The notes below the pieces were generated by a model. That model saw only the letters and a program-made list of their open reading frames with translations. It was not told the DNA's origin and did no database searches. This document shows, piece after piece, positions 7,376 to 14,785 of a DNA stretch of 16,229 nucleotides (positions are counted from its first letter, which is position 1; every line of letters begins with the position of its first letter). Both the position numbers and the translations under genes were made by a program. The stretch is from Stenotrophomonas_A sp036566925 (GTDB lineage: Bacteria > Pseudomonadota > Gammaproteobacteria > Xanthomonadales > Xanthomonadaceae), in assembly GCA_036566925.1 (NCBI GenBank), contig DATCVI010000163.1, positions 1-16,229 of the forward strand, given 5' to 3'.

Positions 7376-7397
7376 CCTCCCCTGCTTGCAGGGGAGG
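7376..7397 (+). repeat. GC-rich hairpin after ahpC with CUUG loop
   Basis: CTCCCCTG (7377-7384) pairs with CAGGGGAG (7389-7396) around a CTTG loop, extended by a C-G pair at 7376/7397. The stem has no downstream T-tract. It could protect the 3' end of ahpC mRNA, attenuate transcription into ahpF, or be a member of the short GC-rich interspersed hairpins found in xanthomonad genomes. Its right arm is shared with a larger inverted repeat. Confidence 0.6.
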
Positions 7398-7483
7398 AGG
7401 TGAACCGGAACCGGTGCGCGCCGGCATGGCGCTCTCTCTCCCGCCCTGCCGGCACGTCGCCGGTTGCGGTTCACCCCCTCCCC
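7391..7483 (+). repeat. Long imperfect inverted repeat between ahpC and ahpF
   Basis: The 24-nt arm at 7391-7414 is complementary to 7460-7483 at 22 of 24 positions (mismatches 7398/7476 and 7408/7466). Inside it, GCCGGCA (7420-7426) pairs with TGCCGGC (7447-7453), leaving a 20-nt pyrimidine-rich apical loop. The result is a 93-nt hairpin filling much of the ahpC-ahpF gap. Its first seven bases are also the right arm of the smaller CUUG hairpin, so both cannot form at once. Confidence 0.6.
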
Positions 7484-7488
7484 ACGTC

Positions 7489-7514
7489 GGCGTATGCCCT
7501 GCGGCATCGACGCC
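7489..7514 (+). repeat. Small hairpin in the ahpF leader
   Basis: GGCGTATGCC (7489-7498) pairs with GGCATCGACGCC (7503-7514) around a CTGC loop, with a two-base CG bulge on the right arm. It lies 37 bases before the ahpF ATG and is followed by a pyrimidine-rich stretch. Its role, if any, is unknown; it may limit read-through or stabilise the 5' end of a processed ahpF-oxyR message. Confidence 0.4.
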
Positions 7515-7550
7515 CTGTCTTCCCTTTGCCGATTTTCAGGAGCCTGATCC

Positions 7551-9143
7551 ATGTTGGACACCACTCTGCAGACCCAGCTGAAGTCCTACCTTGAGCGCCT
7601 GACTCGTCCGGTGCACATCACCGCCCAGGTCGATGACGGCGAGAAGTCGCAGGAAATGCTCGACCTGCTCAACGACATCAAGGCGCTGAGCAATGTGATC
7701 GGCCTGGAAGTGCGCCGCGATGCCGACGCGCGCAAGCCGAGCTTCAGCCTCAACAGCCCGGGCGAGGACATTTCGCTGACCTTCGCCGGCTTGCCGATGG
7801 GCCATGAGTTCACCTCGCTGGTGCTGGCGCTGTTGCAGGTCGGCGGCCATCCCTCCAAGGCCGCGCCGGAAGTGATCGAACAGGTGCAGAACCTCGAAGG
7901 CGAGTTCGTGTTCGAAACCTATTTCTCGCTGTCCTGCCAGAACTGCCCGGACGTCGTCCAGGCGCTTAACCTGGCGGCAGTGTTGAACCCCAACATCAAG
8001 CACGTGGCCATCGACGGCGCCTTGTTCCAGGAGGAAGTCGAGGCGCGCCAGATCATGTCGGTGCCGACGGTGTACCTCAACGGCCAGGTCTTCGACCAGG
8101 GCCGCATGACGCTGGAGCAGATCGTCGCCAAGCTCGACACCAATGCCGGCCAGCGCGACGCCGAGAAGCTCAATGCCAGGTCCGCATTCGATGTACTCGT
8201 CGTCGGTGGCGGCCCGGCCGGTGCGGCGGCGGCGGTGTATGCCGCGCGCAAGGGCATTCGCACCGGCGTCGTGGCCGAGCGCTTCGGCGGCCAGGTGCTG
8301 GATACGATGGCGATCGAGAACTTCATCTCGGTGCCGGAAACCGAAGGCCCGAAGATGGCGGCCGCGCTCGAGCAGCACGTGCGCCACTACGATGTCGATG
8401 TGATGAACCTGCAGCGCGCCGAACAACTGCTGCCGGCCGGCGCCGACGGCCTGGTACAGGTGAAGCTGGCCAATGGCGCGGTGCTGAAGTCGCGTACGAT
8501 CGTGCTTTCGACCGGCGCACGCTGGCGGCAGATGAACGTGCCCGGCGAGAACGACTACCGCAACAAGGGCGTAGCTTATTGCCCGCACTGCGATGGCCCG
8601 TTGTTCAAGGGCAAGCGCGTGGCGGTGATCGGCGGCGGCAACTCGGGCGTGGAAGCGGCCATCGACCTGGCCGGCATCGTCGCCCACGTCACCTTGATCG
8701 AATTCGACGACAAGCTGCGTGCCGACGAAGTCCTGCAACGCAAGCTGCGCAGTCTCGGCAATGTGCGCGTGATCACCAGCGCGCAGACCACCGAGGTGCT
8801 CGGCGATGGCAACCGCGTCACCGGCCTGGTCTACAAGGACCGCGCGGGCGGCGATTCGCACCGGGTCGAGCTCGAAGGCATCTTCGTGCAGATCGGCCTG
8901 CTGCCCAACACCGAATGGCTGAAGGGCGTGGTGGCGCTATCGCCGCGTGGCGAGATCGTGGTCGACGACCGCGGCCAGACCAACGTGCCCGGCGTGTTTG
9001 CCGCCGGCGATGCGACCACGGTGCCGTACAAGCAGATCGTCATCGCCATGGGCCAGGGTGCAACCGCCGCGCTGAGCGCGTTCGATCACTTGATCCGCAG
9101 CAGCGCACCGAGCCCGAGCGGTGCGGTAGCCGAGGCAGCCTGA
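7551..9143 (+). CDS. ahpF: Alkyl hydroperoxide reductase subunit F
   Basis: This 530-residue flavoprotein passes electrons from NADH through FAD and two disulfides to AhpC. The N-terminal domain (about 1-200) is a double thioredoxin fold with the redox pair C129-x-x-C132 (SCQNCPDV). It is followed by a thioredoxin-reductase-like part: FAD-binding VLVVGGGPAGAAAA (215-228), the active disulfide C344-x-x-C347 (YCPHCDGP), NADH-binding VAVIGGGNSGVEAA (357-370), and the C-terminal FAD segment GVFAAGDATTVPYKQIVIAM. Cysteine spacing and length agree with the E. coli and Salmonella enzymes. The ATG at 7551 has an AGGAG ribosome-binding site eight bases away. It lies 193 bases after ahpC and 121 bases before oxyR on the same strand. 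I see no obvious separate sigma-70 promoter in the gap. Confidence 0.98.
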   Translation: MLDTTLQTQLKSYLERLTRPVHITAQVDDGEKSQEMLDLLNDIKALSNVIGLEVRRDADARKPSFSLNSPGEDISLTFAGLPMGHEFTSLVLALLQVGGHPSKAAPEVIEQVQNLEGEFVFETYFSLSCQNCPDVVQALNLAAVLNPNIKHVAIDGALFQEEVEARQIMSVPTVYLNGQVFDQGRMTLEQIVAKLDTNAGQRDAEKLNARSAFDVLVVGGGPAGAAAAVYAARKGIRTGVVAERFGGQVLDTMAIENFISVPETEGPKMAAALEQHVRHYDVDVMNLQRAEQLLPAGADGLVQVKLANGAVLKSRTIVLSTGARWRQMNVPGENDYRNKGVAYCPHCDGPLFKGKRVAVIGGGNSGVEAAIDLAGIVAHVTLIEFDDKLRADEVLQRKLRSLGNVRVITSAQTTEVLGDGNRVTGLVYKDRAGGDSHRVELEGIFVQIGLLPNTEWLKGVVALSPRGEIVVDDRGQTNVPGVFAAGDATTVPYKQIVIAMGQGATAALSAFDHLIRSSAPSPSGAVAEAA

Positions 9144-9156
9144 GTACGCTGGCCCC

Positions 9157-9190
9157 GTCGCGGCGGCCCGATGTCGCTGGCCGCTGCGAC
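9157..9190 (+). repeat. 12-bp stem hairpin between ahpF and oxyR
   Basis: The segment 9157-9168 pairs with 9179-9190 over 12 positions (one is a G-U wobble) around a 10-nt loop, starting 13 bases after the ahpF stop. There is no T-tract, so it is not a standard terminator. It could partly attenuate transcription into oxyR or block 3' decay. Confidence 0.45.
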
Positions 9191-9264
9191 GCGCTCGGGC
9201 GTAAGCTGCTCCCGGGCGCGTTCGCCATCCGTTGCGGCGCGTCCCCTGCCCAGAGGCTCTGCAG

Positions 9265-10257
9265 ATGAACCTGCGTGATCTCAAGTACCTGGTGGCCTTG
9301 GCCGATCACAAGCATTTCGGCCGCGCCGCGGCCGCTTGCTTCGTCAGCCAACCGACGCTGTCCACCCAGATCAAGAAACTGGAGGACGAGCTCGGCGTGC
9401 CGCTGGTCGAACGCGCGCCACGCAAGGTGATGCTGACGCCGGCCGGTCGCGAGGCCGCCAGCCGCGCACGCGGCATCGTCGCCGAGGTCGAGCAGATGAA
9501 AGAGGCGGCGCGACGCAGCCAGGATCCCGAGGCCGGCACGGTGCGGCTGGGCATTTTTCCCACGCTCGGGCCGTATCTGCTGCCCCACGTGGTGCCGCGC
9601 ATCCGTGAACGCTTCCCGCAGCTGGAATTGCTGCTGATCGAGGAAAAGAGCGACCAATTGCTGCGTCAGCTGCGCGAAGGCCGGCTGGACGCCGCGGTGC
9701 TGGCGCTGCCGATCCACGACGACCAGCTGCATACCGAGTTCCTGTTCGAGGAACCCTTCGTCCTTGCCGTGCCGGGTAGCCATCCGCTGGCGCACCGTAC
9801 TTCGCTGACGTTGGATGAGTTGTCGGACCTGCGCCTGCTGTTGCTCGAAGATGGCCACTGCCTGCGCGACCAGGCGCTGGATGTCTGCCATCTGGCCGGC
9901 GCGCTGGAAAAATCCGAGTTCCAGGCCACCAGCCTGGAAACGTTGCGACAAATGGTGGCGGCCAACGTCGGGGTGACGCTGCTGCCGCTGCTCGCGGTGA
10001 AGCCGCCGGTCGCGCGCTCGGAGAACGTGCAGTTGATCGGCTTCGACGCCGAGCGCCCGCCGAGCCGACGTATCGGCATGGTTTGGCGTCGCAGTTCGGC
10101 GATGGGCGATTTCCTTGAGCAGTTGGCGAAACTGTTCCAGCAATTGCCGCCGCACCTGCTGCACCTGGAGGGTTCCCTGACCGGCAACCGCAATACCGCG
10201 GCGACCGCACGCGAGCGCGTCACCGACGCCATTGCCACTACCGCCGACAGTGAATAG
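9265..10257 (+). CDS. oxyR: Hydrogen peroxide-sensing LysR-type regulator OxyR
   Basis: This is a 330-residue LysR-family activator that senses H2O2 and induces antioxidant genes. The N-terminal winged helix-turn-helix (about 1-60) contains NLRDLKYLVALADHKHFGRA and the recognition region CFVSQPTLSTQIKKLEDELG. The regulatory domain contains the conserved FPTLGPYLLP (98-107). The sensing cysteines sit exactly at C199 (EDGHCLRDQAL) and C208 (DVCHLAG), as in E. coli OxyR, so the redox switch is intact. The ATG at 9265 has an AGAGG ribosome-binding site 8 bases upstream. A TTG at 9232 would add eleven atypical residues and is rejected. It is probably cotranscribed with ahpF, as reported for Xanthomonas, and ends before a good terminator. 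The tail after about residue 300 is longer and more polar than in E. coli. Confidence 0.98.
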   Translation: MNLRDLKYLVALADHKHFGRAAAACFVSQPTLSTQIKKLEDELGVPLVERAPRKVMLTPAGREAASRARGIVAEVEQMKEAARRSQDPEAGTVRLGIFPTLGPYLLPHVVPRIRERFPQLELLLIEEKSDQLLRQLREGRLDAAVLALPIHDDQLHTEFLFEEPFVLAVPGSHPLAHRTSLTLDELSDLRLLLLEDGHCLRDQALDVCHLAGALEKSEFQATSLETLRQMVAANVGVTLLPLLAVKPPVARSENVQLIGFDAERPPSRRIGMVWRRSSAMGDFLEQLAKLFQQLPPHLLHLEGSLTGNRNTAATARERVTDAIATTADSE

Positions 10258-10342
10258 CCGCTTGCGCAGCCGCAACTGACTGTTGCCACAGCGCGCGCGA
10301 GCAACGGCTTTCTTCCGCGCGCAATTGTTTGGACAATGCACT

Positions 10343-10375
10343 GGGCGGCTCCTGCGAGCCGCCCTCGTCATTTTT
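10343..10375 (+). terminator. Intrinsic terminator between oxyR and rnk
   Basis: GGGCGGCTC (10343-10351) and GAGCCGCCC (10356-10364) form a perfect 9-bp stem with a CTGC loop. After TCGTCA comes TTTTT (10371-10375). This is a good rho-independent terminator for the ahpF-oxyR transcript, placed only 19 bases before the rnk start codon. Confidence 0.75.
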
Positions 10376-10394
10376 CATTTCAAGGGAAACCACC

Positions 10395-10856
10395 ATGAGC
10401 CAGGAACACCACAGCGGCCTGCCGCCTTCCAGCCCGCACACTGCGACCACTCCGCCCCCGATCATGGTCTCCAGCCGCGATCTCGCCCGCCTAGAGGCCT
10501 TGCTTGAATCACCCGCGCTGAGCCGGCTTCCGGCCGCGATCGCGCTTTCCGGCGAACTGGGCCGCGCCCAGGTCCTGCCGCCCGAACAAATTCCGCCCGG
10601 CGTCGTCACCCTGCACTCGCGGGTGGATTGCATCGACGAACTGCGCGACGAACCCCACCTGCTCACCCTGGTCTATCCGCACGAAGCCGATGTCGAACGC
10701 GGACGCGTGTCGGTACTGGCGCCGGTCGGCAGCGCCCTGCTCGGCCTGGCCGTGGGGCAATCGATCGACTGGCAGGCCCCGGGAGGCCGGGCCCTGCGGC
10801 TGCGCGTACGCGCCGTGCACTACCAACCCGAGGCCGCCGGCGACTTCCATCGCTAG
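10395..10856 (+). CDS. rnk: Rnk-like regulator of nucleoside diphosphate kinase (GreA/GreB C-terminal domain)
   Basis: This 153-residue protein resembles Rnk, which in E. coli and Pseudomonas binds RNA polymerase at the secondary-channel site also used by Gre factors and affects nucleoside diphosphate kinase and polysaccharide production. After a Pro/Ser/Thr/His-rich tail (1-22) comes the short Rnk N-terminal helical region (about 25-70). The GreA/GreB-type FKBP-like domain (about 72-153) is recognised by LTLVYPHEADVERGRVSVLA (90-109) and PVGSALLGLAVGQSIDW (110-126). The ATG at 10395 is preceded by AAGGGAA. It follows oxyR but is separated from it by a terminator, so it may not belong to the oxyR operon. 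Whether it corresponds to the orfX reported downstream of oxyR in Xanthomonas I cannot tell. Transaldolase follows 50 bases later. Confidence 0.86.
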   Translation: MSQEHHSGLPPSSPHTATTPPPIMVSSRDLARLEALLESPALSRLPAAIALSGELGRAQVLPPEQIPPGVVTLHSRVDCIDELRDEPHLLTLVYPHEADVERGRVSVLAPVGSALLGLAVGQSIDWQAPGGRALRLRVRAVHYQPEAAGDFHR

Positions 10857-10906
10857 GCGCGCTAACGTATCGCCCTGCTCGCCGCTTCCTTCCGTACAGA
10901 GAACCG

Positions 10907-11869
10907 ATGATGACTTCGCAACCTTCCAAGCTCGCCCAGCTCCGTGAACTGTCCGTGGTCGTGGCCGATACCGGCGATTACGACGCGATCAAGCGCCTCA
11001 AGCCGGTGGATTGCACCACCAATCCGACCCTGGTGAAGAAGGCGCTGGACCTGCCGGTCTACGCCGAGCTGATCGAACGCGAACTGGCCTGGGGCCGCGA
11101 GCAAGGCGGCGGCGAGACCGTGGTCAACGAGGTGGCCGACCGCCTGACCGTCGGCGTCGGCGCGATGCTGGCCGCGCTGGTTCCCGGCCGCGTCTCCACC
11201 GAAGTGGACGCCGACCTGGCGCACGACACCGCCGCCACCATTGCCAAGGCGCACAAGTTCATTGCGATGTACGCCGAACGCGGCGTGCCGCGCGAGAAGA
11301 TCCTGATCAAGGTCGCCGCCACCTGGGAAGGCGTGGAAGCCGCGCGCCAGCTGCAGCGCGACGGCATCGACTGCAACCTCACCCTGATCTTCAACCAGAC
11401 CCAGGCGCTGGCCTGCGCCGAAGCCGGGGTGTTCCTGATCTCCCCGTTCGTCGGCCGCATCCTCGACTGGTACGTGGCCAATGGCCAGGCACCGGCCAAT
11501 ATCGACGAGGACCCCGGCGTGGTGTTCGTGCGCGGGGTCTACACCGAGTTCAAGAAGCGCGGTTCGCAGACCGTGGTGATGGGCGCCTCGTTCCGCTCGA
11601 CCGCGCAGATCGAGGCGCTGGCCGGCTGCGACCGCCTGACGATCTCGCCGGACCTGTTGGAGAAGCTCGATGCCGACCATGGCGAACTGCCGCGCAAGCT
11701 TTCGCCGGTAGCGGCGGACGGCGCACAGGTCACGGCCATCGATGCGGCGCGCTTCGCCAAGGACCTGGCGGCCGACCCGATGGCCACCGAGAAACTTTCC
11801 AGCGGCATCGATGTGTTCGCCAAGGATCTGCAGGCCTTGCGCGAGACGATCCGCGGCAAATTGGGCTGA
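10907..11869 (+). CDS. tal: Transaldolase
   Basis: This 320-residue class I transaldolase (TalB type) exchanges a dihydroxyacetone unit between sedoheptulose 7-phosphate and glyceraldehyde 3-phosphate in the non-oxidative pentose phosphate pathway. The Schiff-base lysine is K135 in EKILIKVAATWEG (130-142). Other active-site segments are VVADTGD (18-24), DCTTNPTLVKK (35-45), GRVSTEVDADL (94-104), NLTLIFNQTQALACAEAGVF and ISPFVGRILDWY. Two adjacent ATG codons (10907 and 10910) are possible; the second is slightly better spaced from the weak AGAGA ribosome-binding site and would give 319 residues. It lies 50 bases after rnk on the same strand and ends before a strong terminator. Length and residues are those of the active enzyme. 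Confidence 0.97.
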   Translation: MMTSQPSKLAQLRELSVVVADTGDYDAIKRLKPVDCTTNPTLVKKALDLPVYAELIERELAWGREQGGGETVVNEVADRLTVGVGAMLAALVPGRVSTEVDADLAHDTAATIAKAHKFIAMYAERGVPREKILIKVAATWEGVEAARQLQRDGIDCNLTLIFNQTQALACAEAGVFLISPFVGRILDWYVANGQAPANIDEDPGVVFVRGVYTEFKKRGSQTVVMGASFRSTAQIEALAGCDRLTISPDLLEKLDADHGELPRKLSPVAADGAQVTAIDAARFAKDLAADPMATEKLSSGIDVFAKDLQALRETIRGKLG

Positions 11870-11886
11870 TCCTCAGCCCGGGTTGG

Positions 11887-11919
11887 GGCCCTTCTCCCGC
11901 CAGCGGGAAAAGGGCCTTT
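11887..11919 (+). terminator. Terminator after transaldolase
   Basis: The arms 11887-11900 and 11903-11916 are complementary at 13 of 14 positions (one C/A mismatch), and the stem is followed by TTTCTC. It lies 18 bases after the tal stop, between convergent tal and msrA. It resembles the short GC-rich interspersed hairpins of xanthomonads and may serve as both. Confidence 0.7.
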
Positions 11920-11931
11920 CTCAAGCAGGGT

Positions 11932-12606
11932 TCAAACGTCCAGCCCGATCGGACAGCTCACGCCGGTGCCACCGATGCCGCAGTAGCCGCCCGGGTTCTT
12001 CGCCAGGTACTGCTGGTGGTAGTCCTCGGCGTAGTAGAAGGGCGGCGCCGGATAGACGATCTCGGTGGTGATCTCGCCGTAGCCGGCGGACTTGAGCTGG
12101 CGCTCGTAGGCCTCGCGACTGGCCAACGCAGCTTCGTACTGGGCCTGGGTGTGGCAGTAGATCGCCGAGCGGTACTGGGTGCCGGTGTCGTTGCCCTGGC
12201 GCATGCCCTGGGTCGGGTCGTGGTTTTCCCAGAAGGTGCGCAGCACGTCCTCAAGCGAAACTTTCGCCGGATCGAACACCACCCGCACCACTTCCGCATG
12301 CCCGGTCATGCCGGAGCACGCTTCCTCGTAGGTGGGGTTCGGGGTCTGCCCGCCCTGGTAGCCCACGGCCGTGGTCACTACCCCGGGCAGTTGCCAGAAC
12401 TTGCGTTCGGCGCCCCAGAAGCAGCCCATGCCCACGTCCAGGGTTTCCAGCCCGGCAAAGTCGCCTTGCAGCGGCTGGCCGTTGACGAAATGGACGTTGT
12501 GCAATGGCAGCGGGCTGTCGCGGCCCGGCAGGGCCTCGCCCTCGCGCGGCAGGCGCTGCTTGAAGGCGCCGATCCCTAGTTTGATTGCCGATCCAATTCC
12601 GAGCAT
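11932..12606 (-). CDS. msrA: Peptide methionine (S)-S-oxide reductase
   Basis: This 224-residue MsrA repairs the S-epimer of methionine sulfoxide in proteins and free methionine. The catalytic cysteine is C62 in VGMGCFWGAERKFW (58-71). Downstream come the conserved VGYQGGQTPNPTYEEACSG, HAEVVRVVFDP, NDTGTQYRSAIY and PFYYAEDYHQQYL segments. The two resolving cysteines are C209 and C218 in GGYCGIGGTGVSC. The roughly 50-residue N-terminal extension (KQRLPREGEALPGR...) is typical of proteobacterial MsrA of this length. The ATG at 12606 has a strong GAGGAGG ribosome-binding site that overlaps the stop codon of the upstream DUF2007 gene, suggesting coupled translation. It is cytoplasmic, with no signal peptide. 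Confidence 0.97.
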   Translation of the reverse strand: MLGIGSAIKLGIGAFKQRLPREGEALPGRDSPLPLHNVHFVNGQPLQGDFAGLETLDVGMGCFWGAERKFWQLPGVVTTAVGYQGGQTPNPTYEEACSGMTGHAEVVRVVFDPAKVSLEDVLRTFWENHDPTQGMRQGNDTGTQYRSAIYCHTQAQYEAALASREAYERQLKSAGYGEITTEIVYPAPPFYYAEDYHQQYLAKNPGGYCGIGGTGVSCPIGLDV

Positions 12607-12617
12607 GGGGGACCTCC

Positions 12618-12884
12618 TCAAGCCGGCAGGAAGCCGGGATCCGGGTCGCCTTCGGATATGGGGTCGCCTGCGGCACCGGCCAAGTCCAGCGCGGCCACCA
12701 CGTCCTGGGCCTGGGGCAGCAGCGGGTCGGGAACGCAGACCCGCAGCACCCCGAACAGCGGCAGCTCGCCGCCCGCCCCCAGCAACGACTCCCCGAACAC
12801 GAAGGCGGGAATCCCTGCATCTTCCAGGGCGTGCTTGACCAGATGGGCATCGAACAGGTTTTCGGCGCGATAAGCGACCTGCAT
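12618..12884 (-). CDS. DUF2007 small protein (putative signal-transducing protein)
   Basis: This is an 88-residue protein of the DUF2007 family (PF09413). Its hallmark is the N-terminal YRAENLFDAHLVKHALEDAG (5-24), followed by FVFGESLLGAGGELP (28-42) and a beta-strand segment FGVLRVCVPDPLLPQAQDVV. Members resemble small PII-like or ferredoxin-like folds, but no function is established. The start at 12884 fits the family; an earlier ATG at 12917 adds a non-conserved leader and is less likely. Its stop is 11 bases from the msrA start, so the two probably form one transcript. It is divergent from glnS. Confidence 0.82.
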   Translation of the reverse strand: MQVAYRAENLFDAHLVKHALEDAGIPAFVFGESLLGAGGELPLFGVLRVCVPDPLLPQAQDVVAALDLAGAAGDPISEGDPDPGFLPA

Positions 12885-12953
12885 GGGCAGTTCCCCGAGG
12901 AGCAATGCAGCGAGCATAAGCCGGCGCTGCCCCGCCGGGCGGCAAGGCCTTGT

Positions 12954-12959
12954 TAAACT
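12954..12959 (+). promoter_or_regulatory. Possible -10 box for glnS
   Basis: TAAACT is the only AT-rich hexamer in the GC-rich divergent gap and sits 27 bases before the glnS ATG. It would give a leader of roughly 20 nt without a Shine-Dalgarno sequence. No -35 consensus is visible at the right distance. Confidence 0.35.
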
Positions 12960-12986
12960 GGCCGTCTTCCCGATTTCCTGCCCGGC

Positions 12987-14747
12987 ATGTCCACCTCCCC
13001 CGATACCTCCGCAGCGCCCGCCGCCGAAACCGCCGCTCCCGAAAAGCGCGATTTCATCCGCCAGATCGTCCGCGAGGACCTGGCCCAGGGCCGCCACGCC
13101 GCCATCCGCACCCGCTTCCCGCCCGAGCCCAACGGCTATCTCCACATCGGCCATGCCAAGGCGATCTGCCTGGACTTCGGCATCGCCGCCGAGTTCGGCG
13201 GGCTGTGCAACCTGCGCTTCGACGACACCAACCCGGCCAAGGAAGACCCCGAGTTCGTCCAGGCGATCCAGGACGATGTGCGCTGGCTCGGCTTCGAGTG
13301 GGCGTCGCTGCGCCACGCCTCGGATTATTTCGAGGTTTATTACCGCGCGGCGCAGAAGCTGATCCGCGACGGCAAGGCCTTCGTCTGCGACCTCAGCGCC
13401 GAACAGGTGCGCGAATATCGCGGCACGCTTACCGAGCCCGGTCGCAATTCGCCTTATCGCGACCGCAGCGTCGAAGAAAACCTCGACCTGTTCGCGCGCA
13501 TGCGCGCCGGCGAGTTCCCCGACGGCGCGCGCACGCTGCGCGCCAAGATCGACATGGCCAGCGGCAACATCAACCTGCGCGATCCGGCGCTGTACCGGAT
13601 CAAGCACGTCGAACACCAGAACACCGGCAATGCCTGGCCGATCTACCCGATGTACGACTTCGCGCACTCCCTGGGCGATGCGGTGGAAGGCATCACCCAT
13701 TCGCTGTGCACGCTCGAATTCGAAGACCACCGCCCGCTCTACGACTGGTGCGTGGACAACGTCGACCTGGCCGGCGACGCGACGCTGCTGGAGCCGATGC
13801 TGGCCAAGGGCTACCCGCGCGAAGCGGCCAAGCCGCGCCAGATCGAGTTCTCGCGCTTGAACATCAACTACACGGTGATGAGCAAGCGCAAGCTCACCCA
13901 GTTGGTGGCCGACAAGCTGGTCGATGGCTGGGACGACCCACGCATGTACACGCTGCAGGGCCTGCGTCGCCGCGGCTACACCCCGGCCGCGCTGCGCCTG
14001 TTGGTGGACCGGGTCGGCATCAGCAAGCAGAACTCGGTGATCGACTTCTCCGTGCTCGAAGGCTGTTTGCGCGAAGATCTCGATGCCCATGCGGCGCGCC
14101 GCATGGCGGTGATCGATCCGCTCAAGTTCGTGCTGACCAACCTGGAAGAAGGCCACGAGGAATCGCTGGAATTTTCCAACCATCCGAAGGACGAAGCGTT
14201 TGGCACGCGCCAGGTGCCGTTCTCGCGCGAGCTGTGGATCGAGCGCGAAGATTTTGCCGAGGTGCCGCCCAAGGGCTGGAAGCGCCTGGTACCGGGCGGC
14301 GAAGTGCGCCTGCGCGGCGCCGGCATCGCCCGGGTCGACGAAGTGGTGAAGAACGAGGCGGGCGAGATCGTCGAACTGCGCGGCTGGCTGGACCCGGAAT
14401 CGCGCCCGGGCATGGAAGGGGCCAATCGCAAGGTCAAGGGCACGATCCATTGGGTCAGCGCGCGACACGCGGTGGAAGCGGAAATCCGCTTGTACGACCG
14501 CCTGTTCTCGGTGGAAAAGCCCGACGACGAATCCGACGGCAAGACCTATCGCGACCACCTCAATCCGGCCTCCAAGCGTAGCGTGCGCGGCTACCTGGAA
14601 CCGGCCGCGGCGCAGGCCGCGCCGGAGCAGTCGTTCCAGTTCGAGCGCACCGGCTATTTCGTTGCCGACCGCCGCGACCACACGCCGGCGGCACCGGTCT
14701 TCAACCGCAGTGTCACCTTGCGCGATACCTGGGGCGCGCGCGACTAA
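12987..14747 (+). CDS. glnS: Glutaminyl-tRNA synthetase
   Basis: This 586-residue class I synthetase attaches glutamine to tRNA-Gln. The ATP-binding signature FPPEPNGYLHIGHAKAI spans 44-60, with HIGH at 53-56. The KMSKS equivalent is VMSKRK at 297-302. The DTNPAKEDPEFVQAIQDDV and YPMYDFAHSLGDAVEGITHS segments are typical of GlnRS rather than GluRS. The C-terminal two-barrel anticodon-binding domain follows from about 345 and includes VPFSRELWIEREDF and GGEVRLRGAG. Residues 1-20 are a variable Ala/Pro-rich extension before EKRDFIRQIVRED. No ribosome-binding site is visible before the ATG at 12987. Having GlnRS implies direct glutaminylation of tRNA-Gln. Confidence 0.98.
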   Translation: MSTSPDTSAAPAAETAAPEKRDFIRQIVREDLAQGRHAAIRTRFPPEPNGYLHIGHAKAICLDFGIAAEFGGLCNLRFDDTNPAKEDPEFVQAIQDDVRWLGFEWASLRHASDYFEVYYRAAQKLIRDGKAFVCDLSAEQVREYRGTLTEPGRNSPYRDRSVEENLDLFARMRAGEFPDGARTLRAKIDMASGNINLRDPALYRIKHVEHQNTGNAWPIYPMYDFAHSLGDAVEGITHSLCTLEFEDHRPLYDWCVDNVDLAGDATLLEPMLAKGYPREAAKPRQIEFSRLNINYTVMSKRKLTQLVADKLVDGWDDPRMYTLQGLRRRGYTPAALRLLVDRVGISKQNSVIDFSVLEGCLREDLDAHAARRMAVIDPLKFVLTNLEEGHEESLEFSNHPKDEAFGTRQVPFSRELWIEREDFAEVPPKGWKRLVPGGEVRLRGAGIARVDEVVKNEAGEIVELRGWLDPESRPGMEGANRKVKGTIHWVSARHAVEAEIRLYDRLFSVEKPDDESDGKTYRDHLNPASKRSVRGYLEPAAAQAAPEQSFQFERTGYFVADRRDHTPAAPVFNRSVTLRDTWGARD

Positions 14748-14785
14748 GCGCGTCAGCCTGGCGCGAACACGATCTCCTGCGTGCG

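Noticed and set aside
7301..7600. Small plus-strand frames in the ahpC-ahpF gap as leader peptides
   Set aside because: They overlap the ends of ahpC or ahpF in other frames, lack ribosome-binding sites, and their codons are explained by the inverted repeats.
9232..9264. Longer oxyR reading from a TTG at 9232
   Set aside because: Starting at the ATG at 9265 puts the sensing cysteines at 199 and 208 and has a ribosome-binding site; the extension is not OxyR-like.
11011..12579. A 522-codon plus-strand frame across tal and msrA
   Set aside because: It runs out of frame through transaldolase, through a terminator, and antisense to msrA. Both real genes have clear catalytic motifs.
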